The notes below the pieces were generated by a model that made no database searches, was not told the DNA's origin, and saw nothing but the letters and a program-made list of their open reading frames with translations. DNA of 64,000 bases from JAVVWB01 sp036652335. GTDB taxonomy: Bacteria; Synergistota; Synergistia; Synergistales; Synergistaceae. Below are positions 16,266 to 24,527 of this stretch, one piece after another (position 1 is the stretch's first letter; every line of letters begins with the position of its first letter). The stretch covers positions 1-64,000 of the forward strand of contig JAVVWB010000006.1 in the NCBI GenBank assembly GCA_036652335.1, written 5' to 3'. Both the position numbers and the translations under genes were made by a program.

Positions 16266-18746
16266 CTACTTCTTTTCTATTTCAAAGTTTAGCTCTCCGG
16301 CTTTTGATGAAACAGTTATTTTTGTTTCACCAGCTAGTTGCTCTCCGAGAATCATGTTGGATAAGTTATCTCCTATCATGCGTTCTACAGTTCTTCGCAA
16401 TGGGCGCGCACCAAATTTAGGGTCATAACCATTCTTCAAAATTACATCAACTACGTCGTCCGTAATTTTCAACTCTACCCCACATGATAGAGCCCTCTCA
16501 CTCATCTCCTTAAATAGCAAGAAAACAATCTTAGATAAATCTTCTTTTGCTAGGGGATTGAATACTAAAATGTTATCAATTCTATTTAAAAATTCAGGTT
16601 TGAATGCTCTATTCAGTTCAGCGAGAATTATTTCTTTTGTTCTTTTAACAACATTAAGATTCTGATCAGCTTCAAGTTCAAACCCAACGGCTTTGCCCTT
16701 ATTTGCTTCTTTTACCCCTATGTTACTTGTCATTATAATTACACTATTTCTAAAATCAGTGACACGCCCTTGCCCATCTGTAAGTCTACCATCATCAAGT
16801 AATTGCAAAAGAATATTAATGACATCTGGATGAGCTTTTTCCATTTCGTCAAACAATATGACTGAATATGGTTTTCTTCTCACAGCTTCTGTTAATTTTC
16901 CGCCTTCTTCAAAACCGACATAACCAGGAGGAGCACCAATAAGCTTTGAAGCCTCGTGCTTTTCCATATATTCACTCATATCAACTCTTATCATCGCGTC
17001 ATCTCGACCAAACAAGAAATTTGAAAGAGATTTAGCCAATTCTGTCTTTCCTACTCCTGTCGGACCTAAGAATAAAAAACTACCTACTGGTCGTTTAGGA
17101 TCTTTCATTCCACTTCTAGTTCTTCTTATTGCTTTCGCTACTGCAATAACAGATTCTTCTTGACCTATAAGTCTTTGTGAAATTGTTTCTTCCATCTTTA
17201 GTAATCTTTTGCTTTCTTCTTCCGAAAGTTGAGTTACTGGTATTCCTGTTGACTCAGAAACAATAAAAGCTATGTCATCAAACGTAATGTTTGTCACTAA
17301 CTTCTCTCTATCTTTAACCCAGTTTTCTCTTAATTCTGATATCGTCTCTATAAGTTTCTTTTCTTCATCTCTCAAATCAGCTGCTTTTTCAAATTCTTGC
17401 GATGAAACCGCAGAATTTTTTTCTTTTCTTATTTCAAGGACACTATGTTCAAGGTCTTTTATATCACTCGGAAGCTCCATCTTCTTTATTCTTGCTCTTG
17501 CCGATGCCTCATCTATAAGGTCAATGGCTTTATCAGGCAAAAATCTATCTGCAATATAGCGCTTTGAAAGTTTAGCCGCTGCATCAATAGCTTCATCTGT
17601 AATTGTAACCTTATGGTGCTTCTCATAATTACCTCTCAAACCTTTTAGCACAAGGATTGTATCCTCTATAGACGGCTCTTCAACCCTTACTGGCTGAAAT
17701 CTGCGTTCAAAAGCTGCATCTTTTTCTACATATTTTCTGTATTCAAGTGTAGTTGTAGCACCAATTATTTGAATTTCTCCTCTGGATAAGCTCGGTTTCA
17801 AAATATTAGCTGCATCTATTGCACCTTCCGCACCACCAGCACCTATTAATGTGTGAATTTCATCAATAAATAATATAACCTTTTTATCGAGAATTAATTC
17901 TTTCACAAGGCGATGCATACGTTCTTCAAATTCACCCCTATATTTAGTTCCAGCAACCACTGTTGCAATATTAAGTTGCATAACTCTCATATCTTTTAAG
18001 ATTTCAGGAACATCTCCTAAAATAATTTTCTGAGCTAGGCCTTCTACCACAGCAGTTTTCCCAACGCCAGGATCCCCTATTAGTATAGGATTATTTTTTG
18101 TACGACGCGACAGGATCTGAATTACCCTCTGTATTTCTTCAGCTCTTCCTACTACGGGGTCAAGTTCACCTCTACGTGCCATCTCCGAAAGATTGTTGGC
18201 TAGTTGGTCCAAAACAGGAGTTCTCGCCCTGTTCTTAGATACCTCTTCATGTCTATTCTTTTCAGTTTTTTTGGAAAAATCCTGAATACGTTCAATTATT
18301 GCGCCACCTATTAGTCCAGCCACTATTTTTCTAGTTTTACTCAAAGTTATTCCACGTGAGTTCAAAAATTGAGCTGCAATCCCATCCTCTTCCGCTAGAA
18401 GACCAAGAAGTATATGTTCTGTCCCTATGTAAGAAGCACCTAAGTTTTTTGCCTCTTCCATAGAATGCTCGATTGATCTCTTTGCTGCTGGAGAAGTTGG
18501 TATATCTATAATCATAGGGTCGATATTCTCATTATTCTGTGTTTGACATAAATTTTGAACATCTTTTCTTATTGACATAGCATCAAGTTCACAAGCAGCT
18601 AAGACCTGTGAGATAATTCCGTCTTTATCTTCAAGCAAAGCAAGTAATAAATGTTCTGTACCAACAGAATCAGCCTTAAGGCGCATGGCTTCATTCTGAG
18701 CAAAGCGTATAATTTTTTTACCTTGTTCCGTAAAGTCGTAGCGCAT
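16266..18746 (-). CDS. clpC: ATP-dependent Clp protease ATPase subunit ClpC
   Basis: 826-residue Hsp100: a double Clp N-domain (1-145), first AAA+ module with GDPGVGKTA at about 223-231, a UVR-containing middle domain (EFEKAADLRDEEKKL) and a second AAA+ module with GPTGVGKTEL at about 560-569. ClpC unfolds substrates for ClpP; McsA-type proteins act as adaptors. ATG 18746 has GAGGAGT close upstream and overlaps nothing, starting 3 nt after mcsA. Third gene of ctsR-mcsA-clpC, under CtsR control through the operator upstream of ctsR. Confidence 0.96.
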   Translation of the reverse strand: MRYDFTEQGKKIIRFAQNEAMRLKADSVGTEHLLLALLEDKDGIISQVLAACELDAMSIRKDVQNLCQTQNNENIDPMIIDIPTSPAAKRSIEHSMEEAKNLGASYIGTEHILLGLLAEEDGIAAQFLNSRGITLSKTRKIVAGLIGGAIIERIQDFSKKTEKNRHEEVSKNRARTPVLDQLANNLSEMARRGELDPVVGRAEEIQRVIQILSRRTKNNPILIGDPGVGKTAVVEGLAQKIILGDVPEILKDMRVMQLNIATVVAGTKYRGEFEERMHRLVKELILDKKVILFIDEIHTLIGAGGAEGAIDAANILKPSLSRGEIQIIGATTTLEYRKYVEKDAAFERRFQPVRVEEPSIEDTILVLKGLRGNYEKHHKVTITDEAIDAAAKLSKRYIADRFLPDKAIDLIDEASARARIKKMELPSDIKDLEHSVLEIRKEKNSAVSSQEFEKAADLRDEEKKLIETISELRENWVKDREKLVTNITFDDIAFIVSESTGIPVTQLSEEESKRLLKMEETISQRLIGQEESVIAVAKAIRRTRSGMKDPKRPVGSFLFLGPTGVGKTELAKSLSNFLFGRDDAMIRVDMSEYMEKHEASKLIGAPPGYVGFEEGGKLTEAVRRKPYSVILFDEMEKAHPDVINILLQLLDDGRLTDGQGRVTDFRNSVIIMTSNIGVKEANKGKAVGFELEADQNLNVVKRTKEIILAELNRAFKPEFLNRIDNILVFNPLAKEDLSKIVFLLFKEMSERALSCGVELKITDDVVDVILKNGYDPKFGARPLRRTVERMIGDNLSNMILGEQLAGETKITVSSKAGELNFEIEKK

Positions 18747-18748
18747 GA

Positions 18749-19231
18749 TTACTCCTCTTCTGTTTTCAAGCTGATTTCATCGAGTTTTTTTATTCTATCT
18801 TTTATCTTTGCTGCTTCTTCATAATTCTCTTCAGAAACTGCCAATTCCATCATTCTTTCCAGTGATTCTCTTTCTGTCATAGGAACATTTAATTCACCAG
18901 TTTCATCTGTTTCATAGTCGCCCTGCTCTTCTAGAACTCTTCTAATATAGTCTTTAGATATCATTTCTCCGCAGTGAGGGCAAGGAATATTGTCAGGGAA
19001 AAAGTCTAATTCATTGTTTACTCCAGGAGCAATCATATCACGTAACATCTCTTGCAGCTGTGGTGGAATATTACTCATATCTAAAGACATTTTCATCATT
19101 TTTGATGCTTCTTCAGGAGGTAAAAATGCTTGTGCACACTCATGACAAAGGTGCTCTTCAAATCTCTTTCCACCTATCATTTTCACCAAGAAAACATCCG
19201 CTATATTTTTACCACATCTTTCACAAAACAT
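18749..19231 (-). CDS. mcsA: McsA-like zinc-finger/UVR protein
   Basis: About 160 residues: N-terminal CERC...CHEC zinc finger (about 3-32), a second CPHCGEMIS finger (about 85) and a C-terminal UVR motif (NYEEAAKIKDRIKKL). McsA in Firmicutes activates the arginine kinase McsB and assists ClpC. Here no mcsB lies between mcsA and clpC. ATG 19231 is chosen over a TTG two codons upstream because GAGGTG lies 7 nt before it. Confidence 0.9.
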   Translation of the reverse strand: MFCERCGKNIADVFLVKMIGGKRFEEHLCHECAQAFLPPEEASKMMKMSLDMSNIPPQLQEMLRDMIAPGVNNELDFFPDNIPCPHCGEMISKDYIRRVLEEQGDYETDETGELNVPMTERESLERMMELAVSEENYEEAAKIKDRIKKLDEISLKTEEE

Positions 19232-19244
19232 TAACAAACACCTC

Positions 19245-19727
19245 TTATCCCAAGGCTAAACTAGTAAGCATTTTTGTAAGCAGCTCAGCCCTCATAATAT
19301 CTCTCTTATATGGAGATATGTCATATATTGTTTTACCTTGATCCTCTTGATTTCTCAAAGCAACCTCTACAAGAAGTCTTTCTTTGGGAGTTATAAGTTC
19401 TCTATTCTGAAAGTTCACAAGCAATCTGCGAGCTTCTTGTTCTGTTATAGACAATCCAATTGCATCTGAGAAGTGCGAAACAACATCGTCACAATCTTTG
19501 AATGTAAGTCTCATTACTCTTATATATCCATGTCCTCCACGTTGACTTTCAACAAGAAAACCATTCTCAGGAGCAAAACGACTTCTTAATACATAATTTA
19601 TCTGACTAGGCACACAACCAAACTGTTCAGCCAAATCTTTTCTTCTCAATGAGACAGTCTGCGCTTCACTTTCAGTAATTAAACTTGCAATGTAATCCTC
19701 AATTTCTTTTGTTATGCTTAATGACAT
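19245..19727 (-). CDS. ctsR: Transcriptional repressor CtsR
   Basis: 160 residues with the CtsR winged helix-turn-helix (LRRKDLAEQFGCVPSQINYVLRS) and the wing RGGHGYIRVMRL carrying the glycine-rich heat sensor. The C-terminal half is the dimerisation and McsB/ClpC-contact domain. CtsR represses clp genes and is released on heat stress. GGAG lies 9 nt before the ATG. First gene of its operon, directly behind a consensus CtsR operator. Confidence 0.95.
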   Translation of the reverse strand: MSLSITKEIEDYIASLITESEAQTVSLRRKDLAEQFGCVPSQINYVLRSRFAPENGFLVESQRGGHGYIRVMRLTFKDCDDVVSHFSDAIGLSITEQEARRLLVNFQNRELITPKERLLVEVALRNQEDQGKTIYDISPYKRDIMRAELLTKMLTSLALG

Positions 19728-19762
19728 TCAATACAGCTCCATTTCCAATACTTTATGGTACG

Positions 19763-19792
19763 ATTATAATCAAATGGTCAAGATAAGTCAAT
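19763..19792 (-). promoter_or_regulatory. ctsR-mcsA-clpC promoter with CtsR operator
   Basis: On the minus strand -35 TTGACT (19786-19791), a 17-nt spacer and -10 TATAAT (19763-19768) form a strong promoter. On the plus strand 19776-19792 reads GGTCAAG-ATA-AGTCAAT, matching the CtsR direct-repeat box (RGTCAAA, 3-nt gap, RGTCAAA) at 12 of 14 repeat positions and covering the -35 element. Binding here would block polymerase, giving autoregulation. Confidence 0.88.
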
Positions 19793-19809
19793 AAATACAC
19801 AAACAAAAT

Positions 19810-19837
19810 AAGGGGCGTGCTAAGTAGCACACCCCTT
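19810..19837 (-). terminator. Terminator of the skp-like gene
   Basis: AAGGGGCGTGCT (19810-19821) and AGCACACCCCTT (19826-19837) form a 12-bp stem; the single odd pair is a U-G wobble on the minus-strand RNA but a mismatch on the plus strand, which points to minus-strand function. A T-rich ATTTTG stretch follows. It separates the skp-like gene from the ctsR promoter. Confidence 0.85.
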
Positions 19838-19856
19838 ATTAATATCAAATGCTTAA

Positions 19857-20276
19857 TTACCTCTTTAAAGCTGTTATAACGTCCTGTGTTAAATCAATAC
19901 CGCCGTAGTAAACAAGAACTTTATTTAATACGACTGTGATACCTTTTGCTTTAGCAACCTTAGAAATCGTTTCATTTACTTCTGTTAAAACAGGCTTCAT
20001 TATCTTTGTTTCTTCATTACGCATCTCTAGCTGTAAATCCTGTACAATCTGGGCCTTCTTTTTGTCATCAGTTTCTTTGTCGAAATTTGCTTTGGCCTTA
20101 TCTGCCTTAGTTTTACTCAAAGCTTCAAGCTGTTCTTGAGCTTTTTTAAACTTAGGAAATTCTCTTAAGATGGCTACATCATCTACATACCCAACCTTAT
20201 CCTCTGCTGCAAAAGAACAAGATGCAAAAAACGCAACTAAAAATGTAACAAGAAGAAGTGTAATAATTTTTTTCAT
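19857..20276 (-). CDS. Skp/OmpH-family periplasmic chaperone
   Basis: About 139 residues: a Lys-Lys signal peptide with a hydrophobic core (about 4-20) and likely cleavage after SFA, then an OmpH/Skp domain (VGYVDDVAILREFPKFKKAQEQL, central charged coiled coil, ITVVLNKVLVYYGGIDLT, TALKR end). Skp binds unfolded outer-membrane proteins in the periplasm, so this supports a diderm envelope. A cysteine in FASC is a poor lipobox. ATG 20276 is selected by AGGAGG with a 7-nt spacer. It appears monocistronic, with its own terminator. Confidence 0.87.
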   Translation of the reverse strand: MKKIITLLLVTFLVAFFASCSFAAEDKVGYVDDVAILREFPKFKKAQEQLEALSKTKADKAKANFDKETDDKKKAQIVQDLQLEMRNEETKIMKPVLTEVNETISKVAKAKGITVVLNKVLVYYGGIDLTQDVITALKR

Positions 20277-20329
20277 AAAAATACCTCCTAATTTTTTACT
20301 GCCTTTATACAAAAACGATTTTATAACGA

Positions 20330-22210
20330 CTATCTTTTCTTGTCTATAGGTCTTTTTGTATTTAAACGTTCAAAACCTCTACGTTCAGATACTAAACAAC
20401 GAGATCCATACCCTATAAGATCCTCTCTGTTAAGCTTTCTTAGTGCAACACGAACGGATTCAGCATTCTCTGGCATCCAATATTGCAATAGGGCTCTTTG
20501 AAGCTTTCTTTCCTCAAACGTTTTGGGGACATAAACACTTTCTCCGCTCATTGGGTCAATCCCAGTATGATACATACATGTAGAAATTGAACCTGGTGTT
20601 GGAGTAAAGTCCTGCACCTGTTCCGGTCTTATTCCAGTATCTCTTATATATTCTGCAAGCTCTAGAGCCTCTTTAAGCGTTGAACCTGGATGAGCTGACA
20701 TAAAATACGGCACAAGGAATTGTTTCATTCCAATTTTTTCGTTCATTTTTCTATATTTTTCGATAAATTCACTTGTGACTTCTTTGGGTGCTTTTCTCAT
20801 ATATTTTAAAACATTTCTACTCACATGTTCAGGAGCAATCTTCAACTGTCCACTTATGTGATATTTACACAGTTCCTCTAAAAATTCATTCTTTTTATCA
20901 GCAAGAATATAATCATAGCGAAGACCAGAACGCACAAAGACTTTTTTGATACCCGGCATCTCTCTTAGTTTCCTCAGCAGGTTTATATAATCAGTGTGAT
21001 CAACTTCAAGTTTACGGCACGGACTTGGATAGAGGCAGGATTTCCCAAGGCAAGCACCTCTTTTAAATTGTTCTTGACATGCTGGTTTTCTAAAATTTGC
21101 GGTGGGGCCTCCTACATCATGAATATAGCCCTTAAATCCAGGCATCTTTCTAATCCTTTTTGCTTCAGCAATAATTGAACCATGACTTCTACTCTGTATA
21201 ATTCTACCTTGATGAGATACAAGAGCACAAAATGCACACTCACCAAAACATCCTCTATGAGAGGTAATACTCATTCCAACTTCTTCTAATGCCGGGATAC
21301 CACCTTTTGAGTCATAATCAGGGTGCCATGCACGAGTATAAGGATATGAGTAAACCGAATCTATCTGTCCTTCTGTAAGAGGTTGCGAGGGCTGATTTTG
21401 AACAACGAACCATGCGCCTTGATCTTGAATAAGTTTTTTACCTCTATAAGGATCTTGCTCATTGTAATAAAGTTTAAAAGCTTTAGCAAAAGACTCTTTG
21501 CTTTGACTTACCTCATCAAATGAAGGAAGAAGTATTGCATCCTTTGCATCATCTATATTATGCGTTTTCCAACATACCCCCTCAACAGAGCGTAAGTCTT
21601 CTACTGACTGATTTTTTGAAAGTATTTCTGCTATTTTTATAACGGATCTCTCTGACATACCAAAAGAAAGTATGTCTGCTCTGCTATCAACCAATATTGA
21701 ACGTCTTACACTGTCACTCCAGTAGTCATAGTGTGCCATACGCCTAAGGCTCGCTTCAATTCCACCTATTATAATAGGAACGTCCTTCCATAATTCCCTC
21801 ACTCTATTACAGTAGACCATAGTGGCTCTATCAGGACGCAAGCCTGCCTGCCCTCCTGGTGAGTAATTATCTGAGCGTCTCTTTTTGCCTGATGCAGTAT
21901 AATGAGAGAGCATTGAATCCAAATTACCTGCTGAAATCATTACACCCAAACGGGGACGCCCCATCTTTTTAAAATCTTCTGTACTTCTCCAGTCAGGCTG
22001 GGCGATAATTCCAACTTTGTATCCATGATGTTCTAAGCAACGTGATATTATCGCAGGCCCAAAACTTGGATGATCTACGTACGCATCACCAGAAATAAGA
22101 AGGAAATCTAATGAGTCCCATCCACGTAAAGACATATCTTCTTTTGATACTGGCAAAAAATCTTCTCTTTTTGCCAGTATCGTAACAATATTTTTGTTTT
22201 TAAATACCAT
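20330..22210 (-). CDS. YgiQ family radical SAM protein
   Basis: About 626 residues with the radical SAM cluster motif CFGECAFC (C-x3-C-x2-C), an N-terminal cobalamin-binding-like domain (VSKEDMSLRGWDSLDFLLISGDAYVDHPSFG) and a typical YgiQ C terminus (EFTPTPGSISTCMYHTG-like, KLQRALLQYW). The biochemical role of YgiQ is not established. ATG 22210 is preferred over a TTG two codons earlier (GAGG about 10 nt upstream). Divergent from the YgjP-like gene. Confidence 0.92.
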   Translation of the reverse strand: MVFKNKNIVTILAKREDFLPVSKEDMSLRGWDSLDFLLISGDAYVDHPSFGPAIISRCLEHHGYKVGIIAQPDWRSTEDFKKMGRPRLGVMISAGNLDSMLSHYTASGKKRRSDNYSPGGQAGLRPDRATMVYCNRVRELWKDVPIIIGGIEASLRRMAHYDYWSDSVRRSILVDSRADILSFGMSERSVIKIAEILSKNQSVEDLRSVEGVCWKTHNIDDAKDAILLPSFDEVSQSKESFAKAFKLYYNEQDPYRGKKLIQDQGAWFVVQNQPSQPLTEGQIDSVYSYPYTRAWHPDYDSKGGIPALEEVGMSITSHRGCFGECAFCALVSHQGRIIQSRSHGSIIAEAKRIRKMPGFKGYIHDVGGPTANFRKPACQEQFKRGACLGKSCLYPSPCRKLEVDHTDYINLLRKLREMPGIKKVFVRSGLRYDYILADKKNEFLEELCKYHISGQLKIAPEHVSRNVLKYMRKAPKEVTSEFIEKYRKMNEKIGMKQFLVPYFMSAHPGSTLKEALELAEYIRDTGIRPEQVQDFTPTPGSISTCMYHTGIDPMSGESVYVPKTFEERKLQRALLQYWMPENAESVRVALRKLNREDLIGYGSRCLVSERRGFERLNTKRPIDKKR

Positions 22211-22317
22211 AATCAACCGACCTCAGTCTATATATTTGATGAACTTTTAAATAATTTTTAAATAATTGTTCTATACATATAATACAATAAAAATGAAAAT
22301 AAAGGATGAAAATAGAG

Positions 22318-23016
22318 ATGTCAGAGACAATAACAATAAAAGATACATTGTTTGAGCTAAGAACGCACCCTCTCCGCAAAAATATCGCCGTAGGAATGAC
22401 ACTAGAAGGGAAATATTTTGTTTCTGCTCCATCATCCATATCAAAAGAACAAATTATAAATACCATTGAAGACAAGATAAGAGAAATAATCAAAGATCTA
22501 GAAGCAAAAACAGCAGGAAAATTGGAAAAACCCTATTCATACAGTGAGGGAGAGCTTTTCTTATTTAAAGGTATATATTATCCTCTTACATACGACAAAA
22601 CTTCTACACACAAATTTATAAAATTTACTGGTAACGAATTTGTTCTTTCTGCAAAGACAAAGAATGATTTTCAATCACTTTTTGAAAATTTCTACACAAG
22701 AAAACTAAAAGAAGAACTTAACTCAATTTTACCTAAATGGTCAGAAATTACAGGAGTTACTCCTAATAAAATCAGCATAAAAAATGCAAAAAGACTTTGG
22801 GGTAGCTGTTCTTCAAAAAAAAACATCACCTTTTCAACAAGACTCGCTCTTGTTCCACAAAGACAAATGGAGTACGTTATAGTTCATGAACTCTGTCATA
22901 TAAAGGAAATGAATCATTCAAAACTATTTTGGGAAGAAGTTGCAAAATACATACCTGATTACAAAGAACAGAGAAATGAATTAAAGCAACACACACACAA
23001 GTATAAATGGTGGTAA
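22318..23016 (+). CDS. YgjP-like (DUF45/M48-type) metallopeptidase
   Basis: About 232 residues ending in a WLM/SprT-like zinc peptidase motif: HELCHIKEMNH followed by SKLFWEEV, and upstream the conserved WGSCSSKKNITFSTRL. Such YgjP proteins are soluble, of unknown substrate, and often lie near restriction or housekeeping genes. I prefer ATG 22318 (AAGGA 11 nt upstream) to an ATG four codons earlier that abuts the purine stretch. A TATAAT at 22278-22283 is a possible -10, but I see no good -35. One of only three plus-strand protein genes in the window, and more AT-rich than its surroundings. Confidence 0.85.
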   Translation: MSETITIKDTLFELRTHPLRKNIAVGMTLEGKYFVSAPSSISKEQIINTIEDKIREIIKDLEAKTAGKLEKPYSYSEGELFLFKGIYYPLTYDKTSTHKFIKFTGNEFVLSAKTKNDFQSLFENFYTRKLKEELNSILPKWSEITGVTPNKISIKNAKRLWGSCSSKKNITFSTRLALVPQRQMEYVIVHELCHIKEMNHSKLFWEEVAKYIPDYKEQRNELKQHTHKYKWW

Positions 23017-23062
23017 CATATTATAATTAAATGAGTTGTTAGAGATTTTTGGAGGAAAATGA

Positions 23063-23947
23063 ATGTCAATTTTAAACAAGTTAAACAATTTAATATTTAA
23101 GAAAAAAAAATATCCCAATAACTTTGTTTATTATATAGGTACAGGTGGTTCTCGCTTTAGTATGATGAAACAAGCAAGAAAAACTGGCGGGATATGGTTC
23201 TCATATGGTGGTACAAACGGCATAATAGATCCAGGTCCAGGATGTCTATACCACATTTGCAATGTATCTCCACCTTTAGATCTACATTCAATTGACACAA
23301 TAATTTTAACTCATAAACACATAGACCACAGTACAGACATAAATGTAATTGCAGAAGCCATGACAAATGGTGGATTTGAAAAGAGAGGGACGGTCATTCT
23401 TCCAGATGATTGCCTAAATTCAGAAGACCCAACGTTGCTACATTACTCAAGAAGAAATATAAAAGAAATAATTACTCCTGTTGACAGAAAATTTATTAAC
23501 TTAAACAACGGAGTAACAATTGAGCCCGTCGAGCTTTCACACCATGGGGTTCAATGCTATGGTTATATATTTAGGAAACAAGGTTTAAAAACTTGGGGAA
23601 TTATAAGCGACACCCATTACTTAGAGTATCTAGGAGATAGATATAGTGACTGTGAATTTATCTCTATGAATATTACATTCACATCTAAAAGGGATAGGAT
23701 GGATCACTTATCTATAGAGGAAGTTCCAGAAATTTTAAAGAAAATAAAATCTAAGCTAGTTGTATTAGTTCATCTAGGAATAAAGGCTCTAGAGAGCAAA
23801 CCCGACATGCTTGTAAAAAAAATATGTACCACAACCACCAAAGTCATAATAGGAAAAGATGATATGTACATAAATTTAGACACACAAACAGCCTATATTC
23901 AAACTATAAACAAAATCGAAATTAGGGGATATAAACCTATCCCCTAA
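23063..23947 (+). CDS. MBL-fold metallohydrolase
   Basis: 294 residues of the metallo-beta-lactamase fold: the ligand motif THKHIDHSTD (about 79-88), VELSHHGVQCYGY, IISDTHY and LVHLG supply the remaining zinc ligands. It resembles RNase Z/ComE-type stand-alone hydrolases but lacks a diagnostic insertion, so the substrate is unknown. GGAGG lies 7 nt before the ATG. It follows the YgjP gene by 46 nt and converges on the methyltransferase gene with an 11-nt 3' overlap. Confidence 0.85.
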   Translation: MSILNKLNNLIFKKKKYPNNFVYYIGTGGSRFSMMKQARKTGGIWFSYGGTNGIIDPGPGCLYHICNVSPPLDLHSIDTIILTHKHIDHSTDINVIAEAMTNGGFEKRGTVILPDDCLNSEDPTLLHYSRRNIKEIITPVDRKFINLNNGVTIEPVELSHHGVQCYGYIFRKQGLKTWGIISDTHYLEYLGDRYSDCEFISMNITFTSKRDRMDHLSIEEVPEILKKIKSKLVVLVHLGIKALESKPDMLVKKICTTTTKVIIGKDDMYINLDTQTAYIQTINKIEIRGYKPIP

Positions 23948-24527
23948 AATAAAGCTTAGCAAAAATTAAAAACAGAACAATCAAATTTACAAAAACAGAA
24001 TAAATTTCCCTTGAAAAGGATGACTTTTTATCAAAAGGCCGTTCAATGCCTCGAATATCAGGAAAACCTTTGCGTGGGAATGGCAAGAGAGGAGGAACCT
24101 TCTCTTTATAAGAAACATACATTTCTCCAAACTTTGACGCAAGAAATTTTTCTTCTCCCGGAATAACAATACACACGTAAAGCAAAATAAAAGCACAAGT
24201 AAACGCAACTACCCAAACATACCCCAGCATTAGGGACAAACCTAAACCCATTATAAAATTAGAAGAGTAGAGCGGATTTCTAACCCACTTGTAAGGCCCC
24301 CATGTAATTAATTCGGGTGCTCCGATTGTTTCTGTCCTATACTCAGGAATATACCCTGCTGCCCAAAAACGTAAAAACTGACCAATTAAAACTAGGAAAA
24401 GTCCCAACAAAAACCTGGTAATTTCATAATCACAAGGAAAGAGCAATACACCTAGTGCGAATGCGCCCCAAAAGGCACCTCTACACTTAAAGGCTATTTG
24501 TTCTATTTTCTTTCGATTTATCATCAA
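23937..24527 (-). CDS. Isoprenylcysteine carboxyl methyltransferase-like membrane methyltransferase
   Basis: 196 residues with four to five TM helices and the ICMT/PEMT-type SAM-binding C terminus: GPYKWVRNPLYSSNFIMGLGL, then IVIPGEEKFLASKFGEMYVSYKEKVPPLLPF (catalytic-type E and R/N residues present). Bacterial members methylate lipids or small molecules; the substrate is not deducible. It overlaps the flippase-like gene by 41 nt, so the two are likely co-expressed on a lipid theme. Confidence 0.87.
   Translation of the reverse strand: MMINRKKIEQIAFKCRGAFWGAFALGVLLFPCDYEITRFLLGLFLVLIGQFLRFWAAGYIPEYRTETIGAPELITWGPYKWVRNPLYSSNFIMGLGLSLMLGYVWVVAFTCAFILLYVCIVIPGEEKFLASKFGEMYVSYKEKVPPLLPFPRKGFPDIRGIERPFDKKSSFSREIYSVFVNLIVLFLIFAKLYFRG

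Noticed and set aside
22200..22493. A 97-codon minus-strand frame between ygiQ and the ygjP-like gene
   Set aside because: It runs antisense through the ygjP N terminus and lacks start signals.
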